Of a stretch of 64,000 bases of DNA, positions 9,073 through 16,387 are shown in pieces. A model generated the notes under the pieces. It made no database searches and had not been told where the DNA came from. It saw nothing but the letters and a program-made list of their open reading frames with translations. A program made the translations under genes and the position numbers. Every line of letters begins with the position of its first letter. Within the stretch, counting starts at the first letter, position 1. Source of the stretch: CAYHHI01 sp964356335 (GTDB lineage: Bacteria; Arandabacterota; Arandabacteria; Arandabacterales; Arandabacteraceae); contig CAYHHI010000001.1 in the NCBI GenBank assembly GCA_964356335.1, positions 62,001 through 126,000 of the forward strand. Reading direction: 5' to 3'.

Positions 9073-9723
9073 ATGAAAAAGGTACTCTTCGTGTTGATCG
9101 TAGCGGTAGTGTTTGTTTCGGCTCAGGTTTGGGCTTTTCAGGGGAACCCGATGTTTGGCGTAAAGGGCGGCATCAACATAGCCGGTACCCACGGCAAGGA
9201 TAGCGAGGCCGAGGGCGACACCAATAGCTCGCGTATAGCAGGCGTCTTCGGCGGTTTCGTTGAATACCCGATAGGCCCGACGCTCTCTTTCCAGGGTGAG
9301 ATCCTGTACTCGATGAAAGGTGACAAAGCTACTTGGAAAGAGGGGGATGAGGAGGTCGAGGGAACAATGAAGCTCGCATACCTGGAGATTCCGATGTTGC
9401 TCAAGGCAAATCTTCCGATGGGCGACAAGATGAGACCCCAGGTATACGCAGGGCCGGCAATTGCTTTCAAGATGAGTGCGAAGCATGAAACAGAGGGTGG
9501 CAGTTACTCAGGGACGGAAGATCTCAAGGACGTCATAAAGGGGACAGACTTTGGCTTGGTGATGGGCGCCGGAGTCGGCTTCCCGATGGGAGCAAGGACG
9601 ATTTCGCTCGAGGCCCGTTATGATTTGGGCTTGACGAATATCGTCAAGAAGCAAGCGGGAATGGACAAAGAGCCGGAAGTCAAGAATAACGCTATCTCGA
9701 TCCTTCTCGGCATCGGGTTCTAG
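9073..9723 (+). CDS. Outer-membrane beta-barrel protein (PorT/OMP_b-brl type)
   Basis: 216 aa. The start at 9073 is chosen because AGGAGGAGAG sits directly upstream and it opens a standard signal peptide (MKKVLFVLIVAVVFVSAQVWA). The mature part is a run of alternating hydrophobic beta-strands with Gly/aromatic turns: GVKGGINIAG, PTLSFQGEILYSMKG, LAYLEIPMLLKANL, PQVYAGPAIAFKMS, TDFGLVMGAGVGFPMG, TISLEARYDLGLTNI. It ends NAISILLGIGF with the typical C-terminal Phe. This is a small 8-strand-type barrel. Specific function is unknown. It is a monocistronic gene followed by a hairpin. Confidence 0.8.
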   Translation: MKKVLFVLIVAVVFVSAQVWAFQGNPMFGVKGGINIAGTHGKDSEAEGDTNSSRIAGVFGGFVEYPIGPTLSFQGEILYSMKGDKATWKEGDEEVEGTMKLAYLEIPMLLKANLPMGDKMRPQVYAGPAIAFKMSAKHETEGGSYSGTEDLKDVIKGTDFGLVMGAGVGFPMGARTISLEARYDLGLTNIVKKQAGMDKEPEVKNNAISILLGIGF

Positions 9724-9748
9724 GTACTGTTTTCTGACAGGCTTCTGT

Positions 9749-9788
9749 GAGGCCGGGGGCCATGTTGGCACCCGGTCTCTGTCATTTT
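9749..9788 (+). terminator. Terminator-like hairpin after the outer-membrane protein gene
   Basis: A 13-bp stem with one mismatch and one wobble (9749-9761 with 9767-9779), a 5-nt loop, then TGTCATTTT. It lies 26 nt after the stop codon. The T-tract is weak, so efficiency is uncertain. Confidence 0.55.
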
Positions 9789-9923
9789 CGGGGCCGCCTG
9801 TCGCGTTGGGACCTTGACCTCCGCTGCGTATGGTGCATCGGTCGCCCACCAAAACAAACTTCAAGTTCCAAGCCCACGGAAAACCACTCCAAGGGCGCGG
9901 GAAATCGCTCCAGGAGCGCGTGC

Positions 9924-11600
9924 TTAAGCTTCACCCTCTCGTGTCGTGGGCTTCGCCTTGATGTTTCTTTGATCCAAACTATGCTGACGGTAATAGAGCA
10001 AGGGCCGATCTATGTGTCTCGCCATCCAGCCGGCTTTCACCAACCGCTTCCAGAAGTCCCAGTCTTCATGATCGCTGGTGTCCCTGTATTTCACCCCGCT
10101 CACGAATATCGATCGCCGGAATAAGGCTGCTCCGTGAATCACATTTCCCTTCTTCAGGCGCCTCACCAATTGCCTCCGCCTGTCATAACCGGGGAATCGC
10201 CAGATGTACTTGTCTCCATCCATTTCTCCGCGCCACCAGCATCCTGGGCCCTCAACATCTGCTCTTGGCCCAAAACAATAGGCATCGGTATAGACAATCC
10301 CCACTCGATTGCTGCCCTCATCCAGGACCGCGGCAGTCATTTCGGTATAGTGATCATCAAGAAAATCATCGGCATCGAGAGTCATCACATAGTCACCAGT
10401 GGCATTGGATAGCCCGAGATTCTTGCTGATTGCCGTGCCACGCTCGGTTGCATTTCTCAGATATCGTAGGGGACTACCTTCATCTACATATGCTTTGACA
10501 ATGTCCCCGCTATTATCCTCTGATGCATCATCCACTACTATGATCTCGCTCGCTGCCCTCTTTTGGCGCAAGACAGAATCAAGGCATTCCCTCAAGAACT
10601 GGCCATAATTGTGGCAGGTGATGATCACCGATATTGTGCCGCGCATCTTTCCGAGCCCTGAAGCTCCCCCCCGCACAAGGTCCAGCAGCTCTCTATATGT
10701 GTTGACCTTGTATCTGTTCTTGTCTTTCTTGTGTCCGGAGAACGAGAGCACGTAGTATTTGAAACACAAGCCCATGAGGGTCCAGAGGAACACGACCCTG
10801 AGTGCATGTGCAACCTTCGAGACGTGCCGAGGATGATGCTTCTTCAAATAGACGAGAGCACTTCGCCTCTGTTCCACCTTGTAAACGTTATAGTCGCCTC
10901 TCGGCAAGGATGCCGAGGTCGCGCAGTGCCGGTGCGATGCAGAATACTCCGCGACGTAGAAAGTCGCGAGCCCCATCGCCGAGGCCCATTTGCACAGGTC
11001 AACGTCTTCATAGTACATGAAGAAGGCTTCATCGAACCCACCGAGCTTCACGAAATTGTCCCTCGAGACGAACATGAAGGCGCCTGTGACCCAATCCACC
11101 CGCTGGGTGGGTGGGTGCTCGGTCTTTATCGCTGCATACGCATTGAAGTGCCGGTGGTTGATATACTTGAATGGGCCAACTTCACTGAACACAACCAGAA
11201 CGGGCGTGGGGAAGTATCCGAAGCTCCGCTGTACGCACGAATCGCGCCCAACCAACCGAATGCCTAAGATCCCAGCATGGTTCTCCTCATAGAATTTCAC
11301 CAGGCCATCAACAGGATTCTCGCGGATAAACACATCCGAATTGGAGATCAGAAGATATTTCCCGGCTGCCACCTTGGCTCCCAGGTTGACAGCCCCCCCG
11401 TAGCCAAGATTAGCAAGGGATTCGACTATTCTGACATCAGGATGGTTCTTGCGGATGATTCCGACGGAGTCATCCTGCGAGTGATTATCAATGACGATGA
11501 TCTCATGATCACATCCGGCCAGGACCTGCTTATAACGCGCGACACATTCGCACGTCATCTCCCCTGTCTTATAATTGACGATGAGAATAGACAGAAGCAT
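9924..11600 (-). CDS. Tandem two-domain family-2 glycosyltransferase
   Basis: 558 aa with two GT2 (GT-A fold) domains in one chain. Domain 1 (about 1-290) is rhamnosyltransferase-like: SILIVNYKTGE, VIDNHSQDDS, SNSDVFI (DxD-equivalent) and GGFDEAFFMYYEDVDLC (acceptor/catalytic ED motif). Domain 2 (about 322-540): ISVIITCHNYGQFL, IIVVDDASEDNS and TLDADDFL (DxDD). Each half alone equals a normal GT2 length, so this is a fusion. It likely acts on surface polysaccharide or lipid-linked glycans at the cytoplasmic face; no membrane anchor is obvious apart from a hydrophobic stretch between the domains (VVFLWTLMGLCFKYYVLSF, about 265-285). The gene lies 15 nt downstream of the TIM-barrel gene on the same strand. 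Confidence 0.88.
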   Translation of the reverse strand: MLLSILIVNYKTGEMTCECVARYKQVLAGCDHEIIVIDNHSQDDSVGIIRKNHPDVRIVESLANLGYGGAVNLGAKVAAGKYLLISNSDVFIRENPVDGLVKFYEENHAGILGIRLVGRDSCVQRSFGYFPTPVLVVFSEVGPFKYINHRHFNAYAAIKTEHPPTQRVDWVTGAFMFVSRDNFVKLGGFDEAFFMYYEDVDLCKWASAMGLATFYVAEYSASHRHCATSASLPRGDYNVYKVEQRRSALVYLKKHHPRHVSKVAHALRVVFLWTLMGLCFKYYVLSFSGHKKDKNRYKVNTYRELLDLVRGGASGLGKMRGTISVIITCHNYGQFLRECLDSVLRQKRAASEIIVVDDASEDNSGDIVKAYVDEGSPLRYLRNATERGTAISKNLGLSNATGDYVMTLDADDFLDDHYTEMTAAVLDEGSNRVGIVYTDAYCFGPRADVEGPGCWWRGEMDGDKYIWRFPGYDRRRQLVRRLKKGNVIHGAALFRRSIFVSGVKYRDTSDHEDWDFWKRLVKAGWMARHIDRPLLYYRQHSLDQRNIKAKPTTREGEA

Positions 11601-11615
11601 AAGTGACCCATGGTC

Positions 11616-12383
11616 TCAGGCCGAATTCCAGAGCTCGATGACTTTTTCTCTGCTCGCGACGAGGTAGCGCGGATCGTTGGAGAAGACTTCGAGGGTGATG
11701 GTGGAGTCATAGCCGGTGCCTTTGATGGCTGCAATTACTTCATTCCAGTTTATGTTGCCGGCACCGATGGGCATGTGATCGTCCTCGCGCGTCCTGTTAT
11801 CGGAGAGATGAATGTGAAGCAACTTGTCTTTGAATAAGGAGAGGAGTTGCCGGAACTTGTTGCCCCGGATGACCGCATGGCCGACGTCGAGATGGAAACG
11901 AAGTGCAGGAACAGTGCTCAGCAGGGTGCTGATTGCTTCCACGGATGAGAATACTCCAGGAACATTCTCGACGACCACCGTGAGATCATACTTGGATGCT
12001 TCGTCTGATATGATCTTGAAGCTCAGAGCGTTGAGGCTGATCGTGGTTTTGGTCTCTATTGTGCCGACGCCCGAATCGGGATGGACGGTCACAATCTGGG
12101 CTCCAGCCTCCTTGTAGAAGCCAAGACATTTTGTGACGTCCTGAATGGCTGCCTCGCGCACGGCATTTATGGGCGAGGCGAACGGGAGGTAATAGGTCGT
12201 ATGTCCTACAACCGAGAGCCCGCTGGCCTTGAGCGCCTTCAGTACCTCTTTCCGATCAATGACGTCTATATGGGCTTTGGGGTGCTCCAGCGTGAGGTCT
12301 ATGAAATCGAATTTGCTCGAGGCTATCAGGTCTATCCCGGCGAGGATATCATTCCGGGGATTATTCATCGCACCAATTTTCAT
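11616..12383 (-). CDS. Sugar-phosphate isomerase/epimerase-like TIM barrel (xylose-isomerase-like/AP endonuclease 2 family)
   Basis: 255 aa from the ATG at 12383; the open frame continues upstream, but that extension is translated from a tandem DNA repeat (12421-12560) and is not conserved-looking. The fold is a TIM barrel of the AP_endonuc_2 family: MKIGAMNNP, FDFIDLTLEHP, IVTVHPDSG, VVVENVPG, FHLDVGHA, LLHIHLSDNRTREDDHMPIG and ITLEVF carry the characteristic His/Asp/Glu metal ligands. Members isomerise or epimerise sugars, or less often act on abasic DNA; the substrate is not predictable. No strong SD is visible. It probably shares a transcript with the glycosyltransferase gene downstream. 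Confidence 0.8.
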   Translation of the reverse strand: MKIGAMNNPRNDILAGIDLIASSKFDFIDLTLEHPKAHIDVIDRKEVLKALKASGLSVVGHTTYYLPFASPINAVREAAIQDVTKCLGFYKEAGAQIVTVHPDSGVGTIETKTTISLNALSFKIISDEASKYDLTVVVENVPGVFSSVEAISTLLSTVPALRFHLDVGHAVIRGNKFRQLLSLFKDKLLHIHLSDNRTREDDHMPIGAGNINWNEVIAAIKGTGYDSTITLEVFSNDPRYLVASREKVIELWNSA

Positions 12384-12420
12384 TCGTGCACCGCTTTGGT
12401 CGCTCCCAAGCTTACCTCTC

Positions 12421-12560
12421 TGCCGGAAAGAATCCGCCGGGAAGAACTTGTTCCAAGAGACCGCCGGCCAACTCGCCTGCCGGGAAGAATCTGCCGAGAA
12501 CCACTTGTTCTGAGAGACCCCCGCCAACTCGCCTGCCGGGAAGAATCTACCGAGAAGCCC
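12421..12560. repeat. Three-copy tandem repeat, period 56-57 bp
   Basis: The phrase TGCCGG(A/G)AAGAAT recurs at 12421, 12478 and 12534, each followed by related sequence (nCCGnGAAnnnCTTGTTC, then CCGCCAACTCGCC). The copies are diverged, and the third is incomplete. The tract lies between the HU gene and the TIM-barrel gene. On the minus strand each unit has a TCnGAAC word reminiscent of the dispersed repeat core described for other loci. Confidence 0.75.
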
Positions 12561-12610
12561 CTGCCCCAGAACACCGTCGTCTGGCTTGCCGGCTGTCTCG
12601 AGGACCTCGC

Positions 12611-12958
12611 TCAGAGCAGCCCCTTCTCTTCCGCCCCCTCCTTCTCCTCCCCCGCTGCCCCTTCCTCCAGTGGACCTGCTCCCTTCTTGCCGAACATGGT
12701 CTTGAGCGAACCGTACGGAACAAACCGCACGACCTTCTTCGATGGTACCTTCACCGGTTCGCCGGTCTTCGGGTTGCGCGCAATTCGTGCTTTTCTCACC
12801 CTTACCTTGAACGCGCCGAGCCCCGGCAGCACGAACTCTCCTTTGCTCTGTAGCTCCTTTTCGGCAAGCACTACAAGCCCGTCATAGAACCGCTCTACAT
12901 TGGCCTTGGAAATGCCACTGGCACGCATCACGCCCTCAATCATTTGCTCCTTGGTCAT
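12611..12958 (-). CDS. HU/IHF-family DNA-binding protein with acidic C-terminal tail
   Basis: 115 aa. The start at 12958 is set by AGAAGGAGGTGCGAG directly upstream and by the HU-like N-terminus MTKEQMIEGVMRASG. The histone-like core covers residues 1-90: helical dimerisation part, GEFVLPGLGAFKVRVRKAR, and the DNA-arm signature ARNPKTGEPVKVPSKKVVRF. A Gly/Glu-rich extension of about 25 aa follows (EEGAAGEEKEGAEEKG), absent from standard 90-aa HU. It probably binds and bends DNA as a nucleoid protein; the acidic tail may tune affinity. A TTGACA-type promoter lies about 65 bp upstream of the start codon. Confidence 0.93.
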   Translation of the reverse strand: MTKEQMIEGVMRASGISKANVERFYDGLVVLAEKELQSKGEFVLPGLGAFKVRVRKARIARNPKTGEPVKVPSKKVVRFVPYGSLKTMFGKKGAGPLEEGAAGEEKEGAEEKGLL

Positions 12959-13020
12959 CTCGCACCTCCTTCTCTCGCCATGGCACAGTGCGCAGTCAAC
13001 GCAGTGCCCACTTAAGAGAC

Positions 13021-13049
13021 AGCGTACAGGCACGGTGGGGTTTTGTCAA
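13021..13049 (-). promoter_or_regulatory. Sigma-70-like promoter of the HU gene
   Basis: On the minus strand TTGACA (13049-13044), a 17-bp spacer and TACGCT (13026-13021). The -10 matches only at T, A and the last T, like other promoters in this window. Confidence 0.5.
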
Positions 13050-13123
13050 AGGAGATTGCATCGGAAGGCCCTCGAATTCCATTGTAGACACGAGGCAGTG
13101 TGTAACTCAAGAAGACATGGGGC

Positions 13124-13945
13124 TTACTCTATCTTGAAGATGAACTTGAGGACGACCCCAAAGGCCATCGAAATGATGAGGAAGGTCCAGAGCCACGAGA
13201 GCTCGAACAGGCCAAAACTGAAGGACATCAACGGGTACTTGATCTCGACGGACCTGACCGGCAGCGCCGATGGAATCGTGGGCGAGCCGGGGTTAAGCAA
13301 GCCTTCCCATAAGGACGCCTTCTTGAGACTTGCATAGACCGGAATGAGGCTCTTTGTGCCGGAGATCGGCACGACCATCTCCCCGGCGCTGGAACTCAGC
13401 CTGACATTGCGAACCCCTGGCTCACTGAGCCTTATCTTCCAGTCAACTTCACCGAGGGATGCAATCCGGACTGCCGGGCTTGCTTTTTCCACACCCTCGC
13501 CTGGCGTGAGCGTTATCCGCTCGCCTATCACATCAACTCCTTCAAGAATTTCGACCCTTATTATTGCAATGTCCCCGGGCCTGAGCCCTGTATGAGCATA
13601 TCTCAGGTTGAGCTGGACCATGATGAGGACCACAGGAAGTATCATCACAGCCGCGGGAATGACGGCCAGCTTCATGTACCCCAGATTGACTCTCAAGATC
13701 CGCCTCTGCGAGGCCATCACCGCTGAGGCATCGTCCTTATAAAGCCTCATCTCGAGAAAGTAGGCGCTGATCTTGGTCTTGACCTCTTTCATGGCCTGCT
13801 GGTTGGAGGTCAACTTGAACAGGAGGAGCATGACCGCGCCCGTGGCCAGCGAGATGAAAATGATGCCGCCGTATGCGTGCCCATTCTCAAAAGGCTTCAG
13901 GATCAACGTGAACAACTGTGTCAATGCTGCGCCGATTGCCGTCAA
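13124..13945 (-). CDS. Uncharacterised membrane protein, three transmembrane segments, cytoplasmic amphipathic region
   Basis: 273 aa, beginning at a TTG (13945) with GAGG about 9 nt upstream; no ATG or GTG fits better. TM1 is about 25-45 (GGIIFISLATGAVMLLLF). A charged amphipathic stretch follows (NQQAMKEVKTKISAYFLEMRLYKDD), then TM2 (about 92-112), an extracytoplasmic beta-rich domain (about 118-235) and a C-terminal TM3 (LFELSWLWTFLIISMAFGV). The TM - Lys-rich coil - TM order recalls the Oxa1/YidC/DUF106 superfamily core, but this is only a resemblance. It lies 23 nt after the RHH gene and is in line with two type I phosphodiesterases, suggesting a shared operon and envelope function. Family unknown to me. 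Confidence 0.7.
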   Translation of the reverse strand: MTAIGAALTQLFTLILKPFENGHAYGGIIFISLATGAVMLLLFKLTSNQQAMKEVKTKISAYFLEMRLYKDDASAVMASQRRILRVNLGYMKLAVIPAAVMILPVVLIMVQLNLRYAHTGLRPGDIAIIRVEILEGVDVIGERITLTPGEGVEKASPAVRIASLGEVDWKIRLSEPGVRNVRLSSSAGEMVVPISGTKSLIPVYASLKKASLWEGLLNPGSPTIPSALPVRSVEIKYPLMSFSFGLFELSWLWTFLIISMAFGVVLKFIFKIE

Positions 13946-13968
13946 ATCAAAACCTCATTCCCAGGCCT

Positions 13969-14163
13969 TCAAGATATGTAGCCGAGCCCTTTCAGGCGCT
14001 TCTTAACTTCCTCGTCATCTTGCGCGCCTTCGAGCTTTGCAAGCTCCTTTTCGATGAGGTGCGCGATAAACTCATCAACCGAAGAGTAGCCCGCAACTGA
14101 AACGAACTTCTTGGCCCGTTCGAGAAGATTCTTGTCGATCTTTATTTTGTCGCCTCCTAACAT
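13969..14163 (-). CDS. Small ribbon-helix-helix-like protein
   Basis: 64 aa; ATG at 14163 preceded by AAAGGAGG at ideal spacing. One beta-strand (DKIKIDKNL) and two helices (ERAKKFVSVAG, SVDEFIAHLIEKELAKLE) give a MetJ/Arc-type RHH pattern. The C-terminus EEVKKRLKGLGYI is a conserved-looking tail. RHH proteins usually bind DNA as dimers, so it may be a local regulator of the phosphodiesterase/membrane block in which it sits. No toxin gene is adjacent, so an antitoxin role is not supported. Confidence 0.75.
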   Translation of the reverse strand: MLGGDKIKIDKNLLERAKKFVSVAGYSSVDEFIAHLIEKELAKLEGAQDDEEVKKRLKGLGYIS

Positions 14164-14194
14164 ATGTACCTCCTTTGGCGCCGTCTCCCACACG

Positions 14195-14217
14195 GCCCTC
14201 TCCCACAGGGAGAGGGC
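14195..14217. terminator. Perfect hairpin between phosphodiesterase and RHH genes
   Basis: A perfect 10-bp stem GCCCTCTCCC / GGGAGAGGGC with an ACA loop at 14195-14217, between the stop of one gene (14227) and the SD of the next. There is no U-run on either strand, so it may act as an attenuator or mRNA-stability element rather than a full terminator. Confidence 0.5.
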
Positions 14218-14226
14218 GTAAGGATC

Positions 14227-16254
14227 TTATCTTTCAGAAACCTCCACGGAGAAAACACTGGTTCCAATCATCGCAGGCTCCCTGGGGATCCCGAATTCGC
14301 CGAGGATCGTGGGAGCCAGGTCATAGAGCGCCGGATTGCTTCGAGAAATCCGCTTGCTCGTAAAGAGAATCCCGGGTATCACTTCCTTCGCCATACAGTG
14401 GTCCCCGCTCCACTTCTTGGCATTATCCGTGACGAGCGCCCGCGTGATCTTGCCAAGCGCTGTCTCCCATGAGCCGCGATAGCCCCCGTTGTAGCCGATG
14501 ATAAGGTCAGGAGCCTCACTCACGCGCTCCCCGGAGTAGTAATCGCCGGCCTTGTAGACCTGGGCTATGACCTGCTCTCCCGTCTTGGGATCTGTGATGG
14601 CCTTCAGCCCGGCGATGAGCTCATCCAGTAGCGCCTCCTTCTCAGGCCCCGGCGCCACAATTCCATTCTTTTCGCGGCCGATCTGGTTTATGTATAGACC
14701 GTTGATACCAAGGGCATAGGCCCTGGTCCCGCGCCAGTCAACATTCTCAAAGAACTCATCACTGGTCTTGCGATAGTCATCTGTGAGACTTATGTAACCG
14801 TTTTGGTAAAGCCAGGTATCAAGGTGGACATTACGCCTGAAGGATGTGAAGCCGTGATCCGAAAGTACGATCACGGTGGCGTCAGGGCCAACCCGTTCGA
14901 CTGCATGTCCGAGGACGGAGTCCATTCGCGCATAATAGGTCTCTATGATGCTGCCATACTTCTGGGCTATCTCCGGATTGTACATGGGGTGCTGGGGATC
15001 GCGCACTCGCCAGAACATGTGCTGCAGGGGATCGGTGGTCGAGAAGTAGCAAAAGAGAAGTCCCCAATCGAAGCGCCCGAGTTCGTAGTCAAGCATTCTG
15101 TTGGTCTGATCGAATACGAACTCGGCCTGCTGCAAATACTCATCTTCATTTATTCGGTCTTCGTTGAGAGCCCAGGTCTCCTCGGCGATACCCTGGGTAT
15201 AGAAGCGCCCGATAGCCTTGGCGAGCTCGCTTGAGTAGGCAGGTGGCGTTGATATGGGGAGGGCCGGCGCCATTGGATCTAACTGGACGGGGCTCATGTA
15301 GAGCTCGAAATCGGGTCTCACTGACTTAAGGTAGAATCTCACGATTCCCTTAACGGAAACCAGGGCCATCATCTTGAATTTGAGCTCCACCCAATCGCTC
15401 CACTCCTTCTCGTTGAGAATCAGATCAGTCCCTTCAACTTCGATTTTGGCCGCGGGATAGTCAGGATCGATGTACACGGTGAGAGGAAGCTCGGCATTAG
15501 GGCTTCCGTCGAGAAACGTGTTTGCCGGACCGACGATCTTGGTCTTGACCACGTTGTCAAAGGCGCTCACCACGAAGATGCTGCCGCCGGTGTCCGTTGT
15601 TATCACATTCGGCTTAGTGGTATAGAAGGAGAATGTGCCGTAAGTCCCGAGGATGTCAGGCGTACCCATGCCCGAGATGCCCTTAGTCTTTTTTCCTATG
15701 GGCGGGAAGTTCGACGGCAGCCTGATTACGACCGTGGGTATGCCATGCTCCTCGAGAGTCTGCCAGAATGCCTTGCCGCGCCTCAAGAGTGTGACTTTTC
15801 CCTTCGACAACGGGATTCTCCACTTTCCGATCTTGATTGTCCGCTTGGCTTCCCCTGTCACCGTGGTGGAAAGGTAGGGAAGATAGGTCTCGGGATCTCG
15901 CGCGATGAAGTCGTATATGCCGTGGCCGCCCGGGTTCATGCCTGTGATGAAGTTCGACCATGCAACCGGGCTCTGGGGCGGCACGCTGGTCTCGAGCCGT
16001 GAGAAGCCGCCCCGTTCCTGGAGTGCCGTGAAGTTGGGCATTCTCCCCTGCCCCATCAGGCTTTCGACTATTTTTGGATCCATACCATCGAAGCCCAAGA
16101 CCAGTACCTTGGGGCGGTCCTTTGCAAAAAGCGATCCGGCGAGGAGTAACGAGACGAGAACAAGCAGGAGCAAGGGCACTAGACATGAATAGAACGATCC
16201 AAAGGATTTCCGGCGTCCCGTGAATCCTGACGGTGTCAAATCCCATGTGGACAT
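14227..16254 (-). CDS. Membrane-anchored type I phosphodiesterase / alkaline phosphatase superfamily protein (downstream copy)
   Basis: 675 aa from the ATG at 16254, which lies 25 residues before a hydrophobic anchor/signal (VPLLLLVLVSLLLAGSLFA). The frame stays open to 16443 (possible ATGs at 16371 and 16443) without any good SD, so the start is uncertain. Superfamily motifs: VLGFDGMDP (metal Asp), VPPQSPVAWSNFITG (nucleophile Ser/Thr region), GGHGIYDF, a metal DH in SDHGFTSF, and a final metal His in WSGDHCMA. The active domain would be extracytoplasmic. The family hydrolyses phosphodiesters or phosphomonoesters, or transfers phospho-headgroups; the substrate is unknown. It is paralogous to the gene upstream and downstream of it in transcription. 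Confidence 0.85.
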   Translation of the reverse strand: MSTWDLTPSGFTGRRKSFGSFYSCLVPLLLLVLVSLLLAGSLFAKDRPKVLVLGFDGMDPKIVESLMGQGRMPNFTALQERGGFSRLETSVPPQSPVAWSNFITGMNPGGHGIYDFIARDPETYLPYLSTTVTGEAKRTIKIGKWRIPLSKGKVTLLRRGKAFWQTLEEHGIPTVVIRLPSNFPPIGKKTKGISGMGTPDILGTYGTFSFYTTKPNVITTDTGGSIFVVSAFDNVVKTKIVGPANTFLDGSPNAELPLTVYIDPDYPAAKIEVEGTDLILNEKEWSDWVELKFKMMALVSVKGIVRFYLKSVRPDFELYMSPVQLDPMAPALPISTPPAYSSELAKAIGRFYTQGIAEETWALNEDRINEDEYLQQAEFVFDQTNRMLDYELGRFDWGLLFCYFSTTDPLQHMFWRVRDPQHPMYNPEIAQKYGSIIETYYARMDSVLGHAVERVGPDATVIVLSDHGFTSFRRNVHLDTWLYQNGYISLTDDYRKTSDEFFENVDWRGTRAYALGINGLYINQIGREKNGIVAPGPEKEALLDELIAGLKAITDPKTGEQVIAQVYKAGDYYSGERVSEAPDLIIGYNGGYRGSWETALGKITRALVTDNAKKWSGDHCMAKEVIPGILFTSKRISRSNPALYDLAPTILGEFGIPREPAMIGTSVFSVEVSER

Positions 16255-16387
16255 CCTGGATTTCGCAGATATGCCGCCTTCCGAGGATTTCACGAATCCA
16301 GTGATTCTGACCAAACTGTGGCATCCGGCATCGTCGCGGCACGGATCAAATGCTTTGCGCGTCACGAGCATACCCCCATAGTTGGCT

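Noticed and set aside
12421..12560. Tandem repeats as a CRISPR array
   Set aside because: Units are contiguous and diverged throughout, without constant repeats and unique spacers, and no cas genes are present.
13969..14163. RHH protein as an antitoxin
   Set aside because: No small toxin-like gene (RelE, PIN, MazF) lies on either side; neighbours are phosphodiesterases and a membrane protein.
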